Of a stretch of 64,000 bases of DNA, positions 47,102 to 55,520 are shown piece after piece (the stretch's first letter is position 1; every line of letters starts with the position of its first letter). A program made the position numbers and the translations under genes. The notes under the pieces are model-generated. The model worked only from the letters and a program-made list of their open reading frames with translations, was not told the origin of the DNA and searched no databases. The stretch comes from Lysobacteraceae bacterium PS02065 (GTDB lineage Bacteria > Pseudomonadota > Gammaproteobacteria > Xanthomonadales > Rhodanobacteraceae), in assembly GCA_029959555.1 (NCBI GenBank), contig JASCPI010000002.1, forward strand, positions 143,008 through 207,007. The letters run 5' to 3'.

Positions 47102-48534
47102 TGGCCATGACCACCTTCGACCGCCGCGACTTCCTCAAGACCTGCGCCGTCGGCTCGCTGACCGCCGGCATCGTGCCCGGCGCGCGCGTCGCGTTCGCCC
47201 AGCCCGAGGTCAACACCTACGACACGATCGTGCTCGTGTTCCTGCGCGGCGGCATCGACGGCCTCAGCCTGGTGCCACCGATCAGCGGCAACGACCGCAA
47301 CTACTACGAAGCCGCTCGCCCGTCGCTGCGCGTGCCGGTCAGCGGCGCCGGCGCCGCGCTCGCACTCGCGAACTCGGCGAGCGCGAACGCGACCTGGGGC
47401 CTGCATCCGCGCGCCTCGCGCCTGCACACGCTCTACCAGCAGAACAAGCTCGCCGTCGTGATCGGCGCGGGCATGCCGTCGCCCGTCACGCGCAGCCACT
47501 TCGATGCGCAGCAGACGATGGAGTACGGCACGCCGGGCTCCACGAGCATCAGCAGCGGCTGGCTCACGCGCCACCTCGCCAGTGCGGGCCTGCCGGCCAA
47601 CGTGACGATTCCCGCCGTGTCCGCGGGCAGCATCACCGCCAACAGCCTCATCGCGAGCACCGAATCCATCACGATGGGCAGCGGCGGCGATTTCCGCATC
47701 GACCAGTCGGCCTGGAACTGGAACTCGCGCGACCGCTACGACACGCCGCCGAACGGCTTCCAGGGCCTCGTCGAACGCCTTCCCGAACTGTGGGCCGGCA
47801 ACACGCCGCTCGAAGCCGCGGGGCGCCAGACGTTCGACGCCTTGTCGATCGTGCGCCCGATGAACTTCGGCGCCTACAACGCCAGCTCGAATCCGGGCGG
47901 TTATGCGCCTGCCAACGGCGCCGTGTATCCGACCGACGGCCTCGGCAACCAGCTCAAGATGATCGCCCAGCTCATCAAGGCCAATGTCGGCATGCGCGTC
48001 GCCGCGCTCGACTACGGCGGCTGGGATTCGCACAACGGCCAGGGCGTGCCGACCTCGAGCTACGATCCGTTCGGCAACTCGGTCGAGGGACTGTCGAACG
48101 CACTCGCCGCGTTCTACCAGGATCTCAACGGCACCGGTGCGAACGCTTTCGCGAACCGCACCAGCATCATCGTCATGAGCGAGTTCGGCCGCCGCCTCCG
48201 CGCCAACGGCAGCGGCGGCACCGACCACGGCTACGGCAACATGATGATGGTGCTCGGCGGCTCGGTGAATGGCGGCCAGGTGTACGGCCGCCAGACCTTC
48301 GCAGGCCTCGCCGGCGAAGCCTTGTTCGAAGGTGAGGACGTGCGTGTCACCACCGACTTCCGCCGCGTGCTGTCCGAAGCCCTGATCCGCCGCGCCGGCA
48401 ACAACCGCCTCGGCTACATCTTTCCTGCGTACACGGGCTATTCGCCGCTCGGCATCTTCCAGGGCACCGACATGGCGCCCGATTACTCGAACTCGTTCGA
48501 CCGCCTCTTCCGCGGCACGTTCGAAGCGGCGTGA
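47101..48534 (+). CDS. DUF1501 family exported protein (Tat signal)
   Basis: 477 residues. Twin-arginine signal DRRDFLKTCAVGSLTAGIVP at the N-terminus, so it is exported folded. Family features: TIVLVFLRGGIDGLSLVPP, a sulfatase-like fold region, HFDAQQTMEYG, ALDYGGWDSHNGQG and IIVMSEFGRRLRANGSGGTDHGYGN, split, with metal-binding-like D and H residues. The ATG shares bases with the DUF1800 stop (TGATG). A second ATG two codons in is equally possible. DUF1800-DUF1501 pairs are widespread; the function is unknown. Confidence 0.93.
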   Translation: MAMTTFDRRDFLKTCAVGSLTAGIVPGARVAFAQPEVNTYDTIVLVFLRGGIDGLSLVPPISGNDRNYYEAARPSLRVPVSGAGAALALANSASANATWGLHPRASRLHTLYQQNKLAVVIGAGMPSPVTRSHFDAQQTMEYGTPGSTSISSGWLTRHLASAGLPANVTIPAVSAGSITANSLIASTESITMGSGGDFRIDQSAWNWNSRDRYDTPPNGFQGLVERLPELWAGNTPLEAAGRQTFDALSIVRPMNFGAYNASSNPGGYAPANGAVYPTDGLGNQLKMIAQLIKANVGMRVAALDYGGWDSHNGQGVPTSSYDPFGNSVEGLSNALAAFYQDLNGTGANAFANRTSIIVMSEFGRRLRANGSGGTDHGYGNMMMVLGGSVNGGQVYGRQTFAGLAGEALFEGEDVRVTTDFRRVLSEALIRRAGNNRLGYIFPAYTGYSPLGIFQGTDMAPDYSNSFDRLFRGTFEAA

Positions 48535-48548
48535 TGCCCTGACGGATG

Positions 48549-48570
48549 CCCCATGCGCCGCCGCATGGGG
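48549..48570 (+). terminator. Hairpin after the DUF1501 gene
   Basis: Perfect 9-bp stem CCCCATGCG with CGCATGGGG, 4-nt loop, 15 bases past the stop; followed by TGTCCTGTCC rather than a T-run. Probable terminator. Confidence 0.6.
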
Positions 48571-49091
48571 TGTCCTGTCCCTGGGTGTTCCACGGTACGC
48601 CCGTGGCCGTACCCGATGATCGTGCTCCGACCGGACAAGTGTCATCGTCCACGCTTCATGTCCCCGGTCCCCACGCGCACGAGCGCCGCGATCGGAAGTG
48701 TCCCGGGTGCCGCTCGGCACGCTGCCGTGAAATCCGTTGCGCGACCGGAGTGATCGATGGGCCGTGACGGCCCAGGCCGGCTTCCGCAGCACGATGGCCA
48801 TGCTCCGGCATCCTCCCGCTCTCCGCCTCCAGGCAGCCGTGGTGCCGTCCGCAGGATCGGAGCGGCATCCATGACGGACTGACCTCGCAAGCGCAGAGGC
48901 CCGCGCCCGCGATGTTTCGCAGCAGCTCGGGAATTCCGGCGCCTGCGGGAAGGCCCCCCTCGGACACCACCCCGATCGACCGGGCTCCCGTACGCAGCCT
49001 CGCCACGTCGCAAGCCCGCCTCCACCCAAGCCCTGCGAAACGCCACGCACGCCACAAAAAGTGACATCCCATCATCCGTGATGACATTGAC

Positions 49092-49116
49092 GATCATTTC
49101 TGATCATGTATGATCA
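49092..49116. promoter_or_regulatory. Phased GATCA repeats with a TGATCAT dyad upstream of the roadblock gene
   Basis: GATCAT at 49092 and 49102 and GATCAC at 49112, exactly one helical turn (10 bp) apart; the last two form the perfect inverted repeat TGATCAT-GT-ATGATCA (49101-49116). Such phasing suits cooperative binding of a dimeric regulator. It lies 68 bp upstream of the start codon, so it would overlap the promoter. Confidence 0.5.
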
Positions 49117-49183
49117 CTTTCACCCGCGGATCTGAAGGAACTGACGGGCCCTCCTTTCAATGCCCTCGCCAAGGAACCGCGCC

Positions 49184-49543
49184 ATGTCGAACCTCAACGA
49201 AACCCTCAACGACCTCGTCTCCCAGGACGGCTCGCTCTGCGCCGCACTCGTCGACTACACGAGCGGCATGCTGCTCGGCTCGGCCGGCACCGGCGTCGAC
49301 CTCGAACTCGCCGCAGCCGGCAACACCGAAGTCATGCGCGCCAAGATGAAGGCGATGCACGCGCTCGGCATCAAGGATTCGATCGACGACATCCTCATCA
49401 CGCTCGGCCGCCAGTACCACATCCTGCGCCCTTCGGCGAAGAAGCCGGGCCTGTTCCTGTACTACGTGCTCGACAAGTCGCGCGCCAATCTCGCGCTCGC
49501 CCGCCGCAAGATCCAGGACGCCGAGCAGTCGCTCGTCGTCTGA
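49184..49543 (+). CDS. Roadblock/LC7-like domain protein
   Basis: 119 residues. LNDLVSQDGSLCAALVDYTS, GMLLGSAGT, and ILITLGRQYHILRPSAKKPG, then FLYYVLDKSRANLALAR follow the alpha/beta roadblock pattern. In MglA-MglB systems these bind small Ras-like GTPases and set polarity, but no MglA is in the window, so its partner is unknown. ATG 49184 has AAGGAA ~9 bases upstream; an ATG at 49160 in the same frame is less likely. Monocistronic under the phased-repeat region. Confidence 0.7.
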   Translation: MSNLNETLNDLVSQDGSLCAALVDYTSGMLLGSAGTGVDLELAAAGNTEVMRAKMKAMHALGIKDSIDDILITLGRQYHILRPSAKKPGLFLYYVLDKSRANLALARRKIQDAEQSLVV

Positions 49544-49785
49544 TCCCGCGCGACGTGGCGCGGGGGACCCCACCCGCGCTACGTCGCTCCACGGATCGCC
49601 TGACCCGCCGCGCGCTACCGGGCCGCGGATGCCCGCCTCGCACGGTAGCTCCCGGCGCCCACCTCGTGCCGACTCGCCTGACGGCCGTGCGGACGCAAAG
49701 CGCTCCGGGACATCCGCGCCCCTCCGAGCGCCGACATCCCGCCCGATCGCTGTCGATACGACCCCAATCTCCCCACCACAAATAA

Positions 49786-49812
49786 ATAGCACGCTCACTA
49801 ATTGCGTGCTAT
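49786..49812. promoter_or_regulatory. Dyad operator of the MarR-efflux locus
   Basis: Perfect inverted repeat ATAGCACGC (49786-49794) and GCGTGCTAT (49804-49812), 9-bp spacer. The right arm runs into a TATCTT -10 box (49810-49815), so a bound MarR dimer would block the promoter. Typical MarR/SlyA operator geometry. Confidence 0.7.
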
Positions 49813-49815
49813 CTT
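49810..49815 (+). promoter_or_regulatory. -10 box of the marR gene
   Basis: TATCTT followed by six bases and then the ATG at 49822, with no ribosome site between. Transcription probably starts at or near the ATG, giving a leaderless mRNA. Confidence 0.45.
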
Positions 49816-49821
49816 GTTGTC

Positions 49822-50265
49822 ATGCCCGCCATCGAAGATCTCCGCCAGCAGCTCTCCTCCGGCCTCATCCTGTCGGCACGGTTGTGGCAGCGCGTGGTCG
49901 ACAGTGCCTTGTCGGGGCACGGCATTTCCAACGCGATGACCACCCCGCTGCTGATGATCGGGCGTACCGGCGGCGGCATCCGCCAGGTCGATCTGGCGCA
50001 GCTGATCGGCGTCGAGGGGCCGACCCTCGTACGGACGCTCGACAAGCTCTGCGCATCGGGCCTCGTGCGACGTGATCCGGATCCCTACGATCGCCGCGCC
50101 AACCAGCTCTGGCTGACCGACGAGGGCGAAGCCCTGCGGCAGCAGCTCGAGGAGCGCCTGCTCGCCCTGCGCGAAGCGACCTTCTCCGAACTCTCGGCGA
50201 AGGACATGGAAACCGTCCTCTCGTTCTACCGCATCGTCGCCGAGGCCGCCTCGCGCAACGGCTGA
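49822..50265 (+). CDS. MarR family transcriptional regulator
   Basis: 147 residues, dimeric winged-helix repressor. The wHTH core VDLAQLIGVEGPTLVRTLDKL and the wing PDPYDRRANQLWLTDEGEAL are typical. The gene is first of a run DUF1656-HlyD-NodT-FUSC and lies directly behind the ATAGCACGC dyad, so it very likely represses itself and the efflux genes until an aromatic acid ligand is bound. The 35-bp gap to the next gene and tight packing beyond support one operon. Confidence 0.9.
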   Translation: MPAIEDLRQQLSSGLILSARLWQRVVDSALSGHGISNAMTTPLLMIGRTGGGIRQVDLAQLIGVEGPTLVRTLDKLCASGLVRRDPDPYDRRANQLWLTDEGEALRQQLEERLLALREATFSELSAKDMETVLSFYRIVAEAASRNG

Positions 50266-50300
50266 CACGTCACGCACCACGTCCGCACCACACCCTCGTC

Positions 50301-50510
50301 ATGCCCGGTGAATTCACGCTCCACGGCGTCTTCGTCCCGACCCTCGTCGCGATGATGGTGCTCGCCTGGGTGCTCGGCAGCGGCCTCGCGTTCGTGCTGC
50401 GCCGCGTCGGCGCCTACCGGCACATCTGGCACCCGCCCCTGTTCAACCTCGCCGTATTCGTCGTCGTGCTGGACGGCCTGCTGCGGCTGCTGCACGGAAA
50501 CACGCCATGA
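50301..50510 (+). CDS. DUF1656 inner-membrane protein (AaeX-like)
   Basis: 69 residues with two helices (VPTLVAMMVLAWVLGSGLAFVL and NLAVFVVVLDGLLRLL). The opening MPGEFTLHGVFVP is the DUF1656 hallmark. AaeX of the E. coli aaeXAB aromatic carboxylate efflux operon is the named relative; its role is unknown. Stop overlaps the HlyD start (ATGA). Confidence 0.9.
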   Translation: MPGEFTLHGVFVPTLVAMMVLAWVLGSGLAFVLRRVGAYRHIWHPPLFNLAVFVVVLDGLLRLLHGNTP

Positions 50511-51400
50511 CCTCCCCGCTCGCGCGCCTCGGGCCGATCCTCGTCACCACATCGGCCGTCGCTGTCGCCGCACTCGCCGGCCATCACCTGTGGCAGGCCA
50601 CGATGGAGGCACCGTGGACGCGCGATGCGCACATCAATGCCGACGTCGTGCAGATCGCGGCGGATGTCTCGGGCCTCGTCACCGACGTGCTCGTCGCCGA
50701 CAACGACATCGTCCGCAAGGACCAGCTGCTGTTCGTCGTCGACCGCGCGCGCTACGCGATCGCGCTCGACCGCGCGAAGGCCTCGCTCGCGCAGGCGAAC
50801 GCGGCCGTGCGCCAGCTTCAACGCGAAGTCGCGCGCGATCGCGGCGTGCGCGACCTGGTCTCCGCCGAAGAGATCGAGGAGCGCCGCGCCAACCTCGACA
50901 AGGCGCAGGCCGCCGTCGCCACCGCGCAGGCCGGCGTCGAGCTCGCCACGCTCGACCTCGCGCGCACCGAGGTGCGCAGCCCCGTCGACGGCCGCCTCAC
51001 CGACCGCACGGTGCGACGCGGCGATTACGTTGGCGCGGGCAAGCCCGTGTTCGCCGTGCTCGATACCGCCTCGCTGCGCGTGGACGGCTATTTCGAGGAA
51101 ACGCGCCTCGCGCGCATCGCGCCGGGCCAGCCTGCCGAGGTACGCATCATGGGTGACGGCCGCGTGCTGCACGGCCGCGTGCTCAGCATCGCTGCCGGCA
51201 TCGAGGACCGCTACCGCAGCCAGGGTGCGAGCCTGCTCCCGAACGTCAACCCGACGTTCGACTGGGTGCGTCTCGCGCAGCGCATCCCGGTACGCATCAG
51301 CGTCGACGACGCACCGGCCGACCTGCAGCTCGTGGTCGGTCGCACCGCGACCGTGAACGTCCTGCCATCGACCGAAGATCTCTCGGCACCGCCGTCATGA
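50507..51400 (+). CDS. HlyD/AaeA-type membrane fusion protein
   Basis: 297 residues. N-terminal anchor helix (VTTSAVAVAALAGHHLW), lipoyl half-motifs INADVVQIAADVSGLVTDVLV and TEVRSPVDGRLTDRTV, a coiled helical hairpin between them (residues 85-150), and a beta-barrel. This is the periplasmic adaptor of the AaeA/EmrA-like pump and should link FUSC to the NodT channel. Coupled by ATGA to both the DUF1656 gene before and the NodT gene after. Confidence 0.92.
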   Translation: MTSPLARLGPILVTTSAVAVAALAGHHLWQATMEAPWTRDAHINADVVQIAADVSGLVTDVLVADNDIVRKDQLLFVVDRARYAIALDRAKASLAQANAAVRQLQREVARDRGVRDLVSAEEIEERRANLDKAQAAVATAQAGVELATLDLARTEVRSPVDGRLTDRTVRRGDYVGAGKPVFAVLDTASLRVDGYFEETRLARIAPGQPAEVRIMGDGRVLHGRVLSIAAGIEDRYRSQGASLLPNVNPTFDWVRLAQRIPVRISVDDAPADLQLVVGRTATVNVLPSTEDLSAPPS

Positions 51401-52842
51401 TGCGCACCCGCCTCGTCATGGCCGCGCTCACCCTCGGCAGCGCCTTGTCGGGTTGCACGACGGTGGGCCCGAACTACGAGCTGCCGGCCGATTCACGCTA
51501 CGCCCGTGCGCAGGCCGATGCGCCGCGACTCGCCACGCGCGACGATGCGGCTCTCGACACCGGCGCCGCAGCGGTCGATGCGTGGTGGAGGCTCTACGAC
51601 GACCCCGTGCTCGACGATCTCGTGCGGCAAGCCCTCGCCGGCAGCGCCGAGCTGCGCGTCGCCGAAGCACGCCTCGCGCGTGCCATCGCACTCGGCGCGC
51701 AGGCCGATGCGGCCGGTGGTCTCGACGTCGCCGCGACGGTGGACGTGCAGCGAGCGCAGGTGTCGGCGGAGTCGTTCCTGCAGGAACACAAGCTGCCCGT
51801 GTTCAACCTCGGCAGCGGCGGCGTCTCGGCCTCGTACCAGACCGACCTGTTCGGCCGGCTGCGCCGTACGAGCGAAGCGGCGCACGCGAGTGCCGAAGCC
51901 GTCGAGGCCGCGCGTGACGTCACCCGCATCAGCGTCGTCGCGCAGGTCGTCGGCCGCTACCTCGAAACCTGCCACCTCAACCACGAGCTGCATCTCGCGC
52001 AGCATTCGCTCGACCTGCAACGACGCACGCACGACGTCGCGTTGCGCCTGCACGAGGCCGGACGCGGCACCGCGAACGCGGTCGATCGGGCCGGCGCACA
52101 GGCGTCGACGCTCGAAGCCGCGCTGCCGGCGCTGCGCTCGCGCAGGCTCGCCGCGCAGTACGAACTCGCCGCCCTGCTCGGCCATACGCCGGACCGAGTG
52201 CCCGACGGCGTCGAGGCTTGCGACGACGCACCGTCACCGGCACGCGCGATCCCGATCGGCGACGCCGCCGCACTGCTGCGCCGCCGCCCCGACGTGCGCC
52301 GTGCCGAGCGCGAGCTGCATGCCGCGACCGCGGAGATCGGCGTCGCCACGGCCGAGCTGTATCCCGACATCACGTTCGGCGCCTCGCTCGGCGCCGCCGG
52401 CCTGCTCGACGATTTCGGCAAGCCCGCGACGCAGCAGTGGTCGCTGGGCCCGCTGATCCACTGGTCGCTGCCGAGCGCCGGCGCGAAGGCGCGCGTGCGC
52501 GTCGCCGAAGCAGGCCGCGGAGTCGCACTGGCCGAGTTCGATGCGGTCGTGCTCGACGCCTTGCGCGAGACGCAGACCGTGCTGACGCGCTACGTGCACG
52601 ACCTGCAGCGCGTGGAGGCCTTGCGCAGCGCCCTGGAACAGGCCGATCGCGCCGCCGACGAGGACCGCCGCCTCTACGAGGCCGGGCGTCGTCCGTTCCT
52701 CGCCAGCCTCGACGCCGACCGTTCGCGCGTCGGCAGCGAAACCGCGCTGGCCGATGCGCAGGCGCAGGTCTCGCAGGACCAGGTTGCGCTGTTCCTCGCC
52801 CTCGGCGGCGGCTGGCAGGCAGCCGACGCGAAGACGCCGTGA
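51397..52842 (+). CDS. NodT-family outer-membrane efflux lipoprotein
   Basis: 481 residues. Lipoprotein signal with lipobox LSGC at residues ~18-21, then TTVGPNYELP, the typical NodT start. Two OEP repeats with long coiled helices (YQTDLFGRLRRTSEAAHAS, RRRPDVRRAERELHAATAEIG, LYPDITFGASLG). It is the TolC-like exit duct. It sits between the adaptor and the pump, an order different from aaeXAB, where no channel gene is present. Coupled to HlyD by ATGA; the FUSC gene starts 19 bp later. Confidence 0.93.
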   Translation: MMRTRLVMAALTLGSALSGCTTVGPNYELPADSRYARAQADAPRLATRDDAALDTGAAAVDAWWRLYDDPVLDDLVRQALAGSAELRVAEARLARAIALGAQADAAGGLDVAATVDVQRAQVSAESFLQEHKLPVFNLGSGGVSASYQTDLFGRLRRTSEAAHASAEAVEAARDVTRISVVAQVVGRYLETCHLNHELHLAQHSLDLQRRTHDVALRLHEAGRGTANAVDRAGAQASTLEAALPALRSRRLAAQYELAALLGHTPDRVPDGVEACDDAPSPARAIPIGDAAALLRRRPDVRRAERELHAATAEIGVATAELYPDITFGASLGAAGLLDDFGKPATQQWSLGPLIHWSLPSAGAKARVRVAEAGRGVALAEFDAVVLDALRETQTVLTRYVHDLQRVEALRSALEQADRAADEDRRLYEAGRRPFLASLDADRSRVGSETALADAQAQVSQDQVALFLALGGGWQAADAKTP

Positions 52843-52861
52843 GCGACGTGCACACCGGCGC

Positions 52862-54898
52862 ATGAACCTGCTGCTCGACAAGCGCGCGTGGCTGTTCTCG
52901 GCCAAGTGCTACCTCGCCGCACTGCTCGCGCTGCTGGTCGGCCTGTGGGGTCCGCTGCCGCGCCCGTACTGGGCGATGAGCACGGTCTACATCGTGTTCC
53001 AGCCGATGCTCGGCGGCACACGCTCGCGCGTCGTCCATCGCATCGCTGGCACCCTGATCGCGAGTGTCGCGATCGTCGCGATGCTGCCGCCGCTGTCGCA
53101 GTCGCCGCTGCTGCTCGCCGCGGCGCTGAGCATGTGGCTGTCGCTGTGCCTGTGCCTCGCGCTGCGCCAGCGCGGACCGTCGAGCTACATCTTCCTGCTC
53201 GCGAGCTACACGACCGCGTTCGTCGGCTTCCCCGCCGTGGCCGCGCCGGACACGATCTTCGAGGTCGCCCTCGCGCGCAGCGAGGAGATCATCGTCGGTG
53301 CGGTCGCCGCCGGCCTCGTCGCCTCGCTCGTGTTTCCCGAGACGATGAAGGCGATGATCGGCGGGCGCGTCGCGGCCTGGCTCGACGACGCCGCGGCATG
53401 GTGCACGCAGGTACTGCGCGGCGACGGGCACCGCGATGCGCGACGTGGCCGGCTCGCCGCCGACCTCGGCCAGTTCGAGCACCTCATCGCCACCGCGCGT
53501 CGCGACGATCCACGCCATCCGCGGCGCCATGCGCACATGCGCGAGCTGCGCGCCCGCATGCTCGAACTGCTGCCCGTGCTCGCCGGCATCACCGACCGCC
53601 TTGACACCTTGCACGATCACGCGCGCATCGACGCGGATCTCGCGCGACTGATCGACGACGTCGAGGCCTGGCTGCACGCGAAGGATGCGGACGCGGCGCA
53701 TGCCGACGCGCTGCTCGCACGCATCGACGCACGACGCCCGCGCCTGAGCCCCGACACCGACACGCTGCTCGTCGACAGCCTGCTCGTGCGCCTGCGCGAG
53801 CTCGTCGTGGTGTGGCGGCAATGCCGCGAGCTGCAGGCCGACATCGATCGCGACGACGACACGCGCGACGCACGCACCGATGCACCGCGCGTCGACCGCG
53901 CGATCGAGGCCCGCCACGTCGACCTGCCGCTGCTGCTGTTCTCGGCCTTCAGCGCCGGCGCGACCGTGTTCGCCTACTGCGTACTGTGGTGGTGGAGCGG
54001 CGATCCGGCCGGCGGCCTCGGCGCGATGATGGTCGCGGTCGGCACGGCGTTCTTCGCGGGCACCGACGATCCCGTGCCGAACATCATGACGTTCCTGACC
54101 GGCACGCTCGCGGCGACGCTGCTCGCCGGGGTCTACCTGTTCGGCGTGTTTCCGGTGGTGCAGACGTTCGGGATGCTCGCACTCGTGCTCGCACCGGCGT
54201 ACCTGCTGCTCGGCCTCCTCGTGTACCGGCCCGCGACGATGATGATCGGCCTCATCATGCTCGCGAACCTGTCGACGCTGCTCGGCGTGCAAGGCCATTA
54301 CGCGGCGGACTTCCAGAGTTACGTCAACAACGCGCTCGCGATGATCCTCGGCCTGCTGTTCGCGATCGTCGCGACGGCGCTGTTCCGTTCGCTCGGTGCG
54401 GACTGGACCGCACGCCGGCTCGTGCGCCGCGGCTGGTCGCTGCTCGCCGACGCCGCGAGCGGGCACGGCGAACAGGATCGCCTGCGTTTCACGGGCCGCA
54501 TGCTCGACCTGCTCGGCCTCGCCACGCCGCGCCTCGCGGCCACTACGGGGCATGCACCGCTCGCCGCGGTCGACCTGCTCGAGGAAACGCGTATCGGCCT
54601 GAACATCCTGCAGTTGCGCCGCGCGCGTCGCGAGCTGCCCGAACCGTCGGCGACGCATGCCGATGCGCTGCTCGCAGGCATCGCCGCGCACTACCGCGCG
54701 CAGGCACGCGCCGGCCATCCGCTCGAAGCGCCGGAGTGCCTGCGCGACGACCTCGATGCCTCGCTGTCGCGCCTCGGCAGCCTCGCCCCAGGCGAGGCCC
54801 GCGACGCCGCGCTTCTCGGCCTCGTCGGCGTGCGCTACGGTCTGTTCGGTCGACGGCCGGCACAGAACCAGCCGATCGCCGTCGCCGCGCAAGCCTGA
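52862..54898 (+). CDS. FUSC-family (AaeB/YccS-type) aromatic acid efflux protein
   Basis: 678 residues. Two blocks of about five helices (residues ~10-165 and ~355-500) with a cytosolic domain after each. The opening WLFSAKCYLAALLALLVGLW and PYWAMSTVYIVFQPMLGGTR are typical of FUSC pumps. AaeB homologs export p-hydroxybenzoate and related acids. Membrane-energised, working with HlyD and NodT here. ATG 52862 is preferred because homologs start at this MNLLLDKRAW-type segment. End of the operon; convergent with the YdeI-like gene. Confidence 0.92.
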   Translation: MNLLLDKRAWLFSAKCYLAALLALLVGLWGPLPRPYWAMSTVYIVFQPMLGGTRSRVVHRIAGTLIASVAIVAMLPPLSQSPLLLAAALSMWLSLCLCLALRQRGPSSYIFLLASYTTAFVGFPAVAAPDTIFEVALARSEEIIVGAVAAGLVASLVFPETMKAMIGGRVAAWLDDAAAWCTQVLRGDGHRDARRGRLAADLGQFEHLIATARRDDPRHPRRHAHMRELRARMLELLPVLAGITDRLDTLHDHARIDADLARLIDDVEAWLHAKDADAAHADALLARIDARRPRLSPDTDTLLVDSLLVRLRELVVVWRQCRELQADIDRDDDTRDARTDAPRVDRAIEARHVDLPLLLFSAFSAGATVFAYCVLWWWSGDPAGGLGAMMVAVGTAFFAGTDDPVPNIMTFLTGTLAATLLAGVYLFGVFPVVQTFGMLALVLAPAYLLLGLLVYRPATMMIGLIMLANLSTLLGVQGHYAADFQSYVNNALAMILGLLFAIVATALFRSLGADWTARRLVRRGWSLLADAASGHGEQDRLRFTGRMLDLLGLATPRLAATTGHAPLAAVDLLEETRIGLNILQLRRARRELPEPSATHADALLAGIAAHYRAQARAGHPLEAPECLRDDLDASLSRLGSLAPGEARDAALLGLVGVRYGLFGRRPAQNQPIAVAAQA

Positions 54899-54927
54899 CC
54901 GTCTCTCGCCGGAAAGCGGAACGACGC

Positions 54928-55485
54928 TCAGTCGGCCGCGACCGGCGCGCCCATGTTGCCCTTGCTGTAGGTGCCCGAGCGGTCGAAGCAGCACGCGCGG
55001 CGCTTGCCCGAGGCGAGCATGTCGCAGGCCGTGGCGATGCGCTTCACGCGCGTCTCGGCCTTCTTGCCCGAGGTGATCCAGTGGATCCAGTCGCGCCGCG
55101 CGACGGCCGTGATGTCGTCCCACGTCGCGCGTGCGGCGGGTTCGTCGGCGAGTGCCTTGCGCAGGTCGGGCGGCAGCTTCGGTTCCGGCTCCTTCGCGAC
55201 CGGCGCCATCGTGAGTTCGACGCTGTCGCCGACCTCGACGCCCGCCGCCTCGCGCAGCTTCTTCTCGACCTTGAGCCAGTGGCTGCCTTCGCCGTCGGGC
55301 TCGAGCGTGGCCTGGAACGCGTGCCCGGCCAGCGTGCCGTCGACGCTCGCCATGCTGCGCGTCGGCAGCTTCGCACTCGCGGCCTTCGGCAGCACGAGGA
55401 ACGTCCACGTCGCGCCCTTCGGCTCGGCGGGACGCTGGAGCTTGGCCTTGAACGTGATGCGCATGGGAGTCGGTGTCGTCGCCAT
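54928..55485 (-). CDS. YdeI/OmpD-associated family protein (DUF1905 + OmdA)
   Basis: 185 residues. N-terminal DUF1905 beta-barrel (ITFKAKLQRPAEPKGATWTF, VDGTLAGHAFQATLEPDGEG) and C-terminal OmdA region (DLRKALADEPAARATWDDI, HWITSGKKAETRVKRIATAC). Widespread, function unknown; linked to stress resistance in enterics. Same strand as the LysR gene upstream with 35 bp between, so it may be co-transcribed. Confidence 0.85.
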   Translation of the reverse strand: MATTPTPMRITFKAKLQRPAEPKGATWTFLVLPKAASAKLPTRSMASVDGTLAGHAFQATLEPDGEGSHWLKVEKKLREAAGVEVGDSVELTMAPVAKEPEPKLPPDLRKALADEPAARATWDDITAVARRDWIHWITSGKKAETRVKRIATACDMLASGKRRACCFDRSGTYSKGNMGAPVAAD

Positions 55486-55520
55486 CGGCCTAATCTAGCA
55501 CCGCGTACGCGCCTCCGGGT

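Larger units (their letters stand above)
48535..49183. other. Intergenic region with terminator hairpin and promoter region of the roadblock gene
   Basis: 649 bp. A strong hairpin sits just after the DUF1501 stop. 48600-49065 shows no gene: the open frames are GC-driven and lack recognisable content. The last 100 bp is AT-richer and holds phased GATCAT repeats and a perfect dyad. Confidence 0.65.

Noticed and set aside
48600..49065. A hidden or decayed gene in the long gap after DUF1501
   Set aside because: All frames are short or lack any recognisable motif, and no similarity to a neighbouring gene is visible.
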